DNA of 64,000 nt from Vespa crabro (Eukaryota; Arthropoda; Insecta; Hymenoptera; Vespidae), in NCBI RefSeq assembly GCF_910589235.1, contig NC_060967.1, positions 2,774,438 through 2,838,437 on the forward strand, given 5' to 3'. Below the pieces are notes generated by a model. It was given only the letters and a program-made list of their open reading frames with translations, ran no database searches and had not been told where the DNA came from. Of the stretch, positions 62,644 through 64,000 are shown piece after piece (positions within the stretch are counted from its first letter, which is position 1; every line of letters starts with the position of its first letter). The position numbers were made by a program, and so were the translations under genes.

Positions 62644-62830
62644 GAAACGGAACGGAGGTAGGGACACTAGCGGTCAAGTGTTCGTCGAGTACACTCAAAA
62701 ACGACAAGAAGAGTCCTTCACCTTTTGCGAAAAGGGACTCGAGAGACGAGCTACTTAAAAGTAGGCCGAGACACTTCGTCAGTGAACACGTGAAAACTTG
62801 CGAACCGTTCGGATCGGCTTCGTATTTATT

Positions 62831-62877
62831 TGTGTATGTGTGTGCGTGTGTGCGCGCGCTCGCGCGTGTGTGTGTGT
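62831..62877. repeat. Z-DNA-prone (TG)n(CG)n tract in the presumed 5' UTR
   Basis: About 47 bp of alternating TG and CG steps with one break (GCGCGCTCGCGCG). It lies about 220-260 nt below the TATA box. Confidence 0.75.
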
Positions 62878-63166
62878 CTACATTTGTGTATGTGATTTTT
62901 TAATTTTTTTCTTTATATTTTCTTTATGTTTCAAATTTGGTGATAAACTGATCTAACAATTTAAAAGAAAAAAACAAAAAAAAAATAAAAGAAAAAAGAA
63001 AAGAAGAAGGATGAGGAATTGTGAAGTATTACATCAATTCAGAGTTGTGGGATCAAGGTGTGCTTCATTAAGAAACTATAAAAAGAGTGTTCAAGATTAA
63101 ATTGTTTTTTTTAAAGAAAAAGATATGAAACAAATTTTAGAAAGATAAAAATATTAAAAGATAGAT

Positions 63167-63207
<41 letters not shown>

Positions 63208-63507
63208 TAAAAAAAGATAAAAAAAATACAAATGAATCAGAATTTTCAATAGAAGAAAAGTAATCCGTTTGACATGTTCCAACATTTACAAAAATAGAAA
63301 AAGTGCGTAAAAACAGACAGTTCTTTAGGAATTTTACAGAAATAAGAAAACAGAGAGAGAAAGAGAGAAAGGGAGAGAGAGAGGGGAGGGAAGGGAGAGA
63401 GAGAGGGGAGGGAAGGGAGAGAGAAAGAGGATTTGAATGGAAGAACAGTGATTAGAGATGTTTTAACAACATTAAAGAGTCTTGCAAGTCTTAATTGAAC
63501 TTTCACA

Positions 63508-63605
63508 ATGGCGGACAAGAATAAAATTCTGCCCTGGCCACTTCTACCCTATCCAGCCAGTCTTTTGAATCATGTTTGGTACAGTCAACTCGCATTAAAT
63601 ACTAG
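63508..63605 (+). CDS. Candidate first coding exon B of an unrecognised gene
   Basis: ATG in a strong context (CACAATGG) opens 32 codons plus two bases to an AG|GTAATT donor at 63606. The peptide MADKNKILPWPLLPYPASLL then NHVWYSQLALNT is rich in Pro, Leu and Trp, has no convincing signal peptide and resembles the N-terminus of a regulatory protein, though I cannot name it. A long (about 0.9 kb) 5' leader links it to the TATA box at 62584. A possible next exon opens after TTGATAG at 63751 in the matching phase but hits a stop after about 34 codons, so I do not call it. Confidence 0.5.
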
Positions 63606-64000
63606 GTAATTCATCGATTAAAATTAGCATGTTCTCGTTTACCTCTTTCATTGATTAATTTCTTTTTTCTCCTCTTTAATTATTGTTAAGATATTCTTAA
63701 CGTAGCACGTAAAATATAATCTTTACATAATCGATTAAATATCTTGATAGGCCCACGAATTCTTACACGTGTCTTCGGCAAAGTTCTCATATCGTTTATT
63801 TTTTTATCGGATCAAGTGTCCGTTTTGTTATCGATACGAAAACGTAACGTAGCTCGATCTTTCGATCTTAACTTAGATCTGATTGAAATCATGGATCAAT
63901 ATAAATTTATTTCATTTATTCTAAAAAAAAATCTTTCGATATGTTACGAATCATTGAAATAAGATCAATATCATTCAAATGTGTTTCAATTTTTTTTTTT
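63606..64000. other. Start of intron after candidate exon B
   Basis: Nothing supported in this stretch; the plus-strand open frame at 63744-63962 lacks an upstream start outside the presumed intron. Confidence 0.45.

Noticed and set aside
63751..63850. Second coding exon after candidate exon B
   Set aside because: In phase and with an AG acceptor, but stops after about 34 codons and the peptide has no recognisable character.

Overview
This is AT-rich eukaryotic DNA with spliced genes, many short GT-AG introns and very dense microsatellites: (GA)n, (TA)n, (AAT)n and poly(A/T). The three gene families that can be named are all insect genes. Protein sequence and base composition fit a hymenopteran (bee, wasp or ant relative), but that placement is inference and no species can be named.

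Layout. (1) About 3.6-18 kb, minus strand: the first five coding exons of a group II-type metabotropic glutamate receptor (mGluR), covering the signal peptide and the first lobe of the glutamate-binding domain. The gene continues past the left edge. A core-promoter-like site near 18.03 kb and a donor at 17.77 kb supply a plausible 5' UTR exon. A second, GC-rich promoter-like site lies near 29.70 kb. (2) 18-30 kb: no confident gene; MITE-like foldback copies, a triplicated AT-rich repeat and one coding-like island. (3) 31.1-32.4 kb, minus strand: the first exon of an unrecognised gene, head-to-head with the next one. (4) 32.5-38.7 kb, plus strand: a complete cysteine string protein gene (Csp, DNAJC5 family) with seven coding exons, two possible C-termini and a possible 18-nt microexon. 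A long AT-rich 3' region follows, containing a 169-bp foldback. (5) 43.4-49.2 kb, plus strand: decapentaplegic (dpp, BMP2/4 ligand) in two coding exons, preceded by about 3 kb of locally GC-rich, repeat-rich DNA that probably holds its promoters and 5' UTR. (6) 49-58 kb: mostly non-coding, with a weak copia-like reverse-transcriptase remnant, a possible spliced minus-strand transcript and a degenerate tRNA-like sequence. (7) 58.6-64 kb, plus strand: two candidate first coding exons (58,648 and 63,508) that end in the same splice phase. They look like alternative starts of one gene running off the right edge. The second has a well-formed upstream promoter region with CCAAT boxes, an RFX-type X-box, GC boxes and a TATA box.

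The genes are not functionally linked as an operon would be. mGluR and Csp both act at synapses (glutamate sensing and synaptic-vesicle chaperoning), and dpp is a secreted morphogen; the adjacency is simply noted. All exon models come from reading frames, family similarity recalled from knowledge and splice consensus. No transcript evidence was available.
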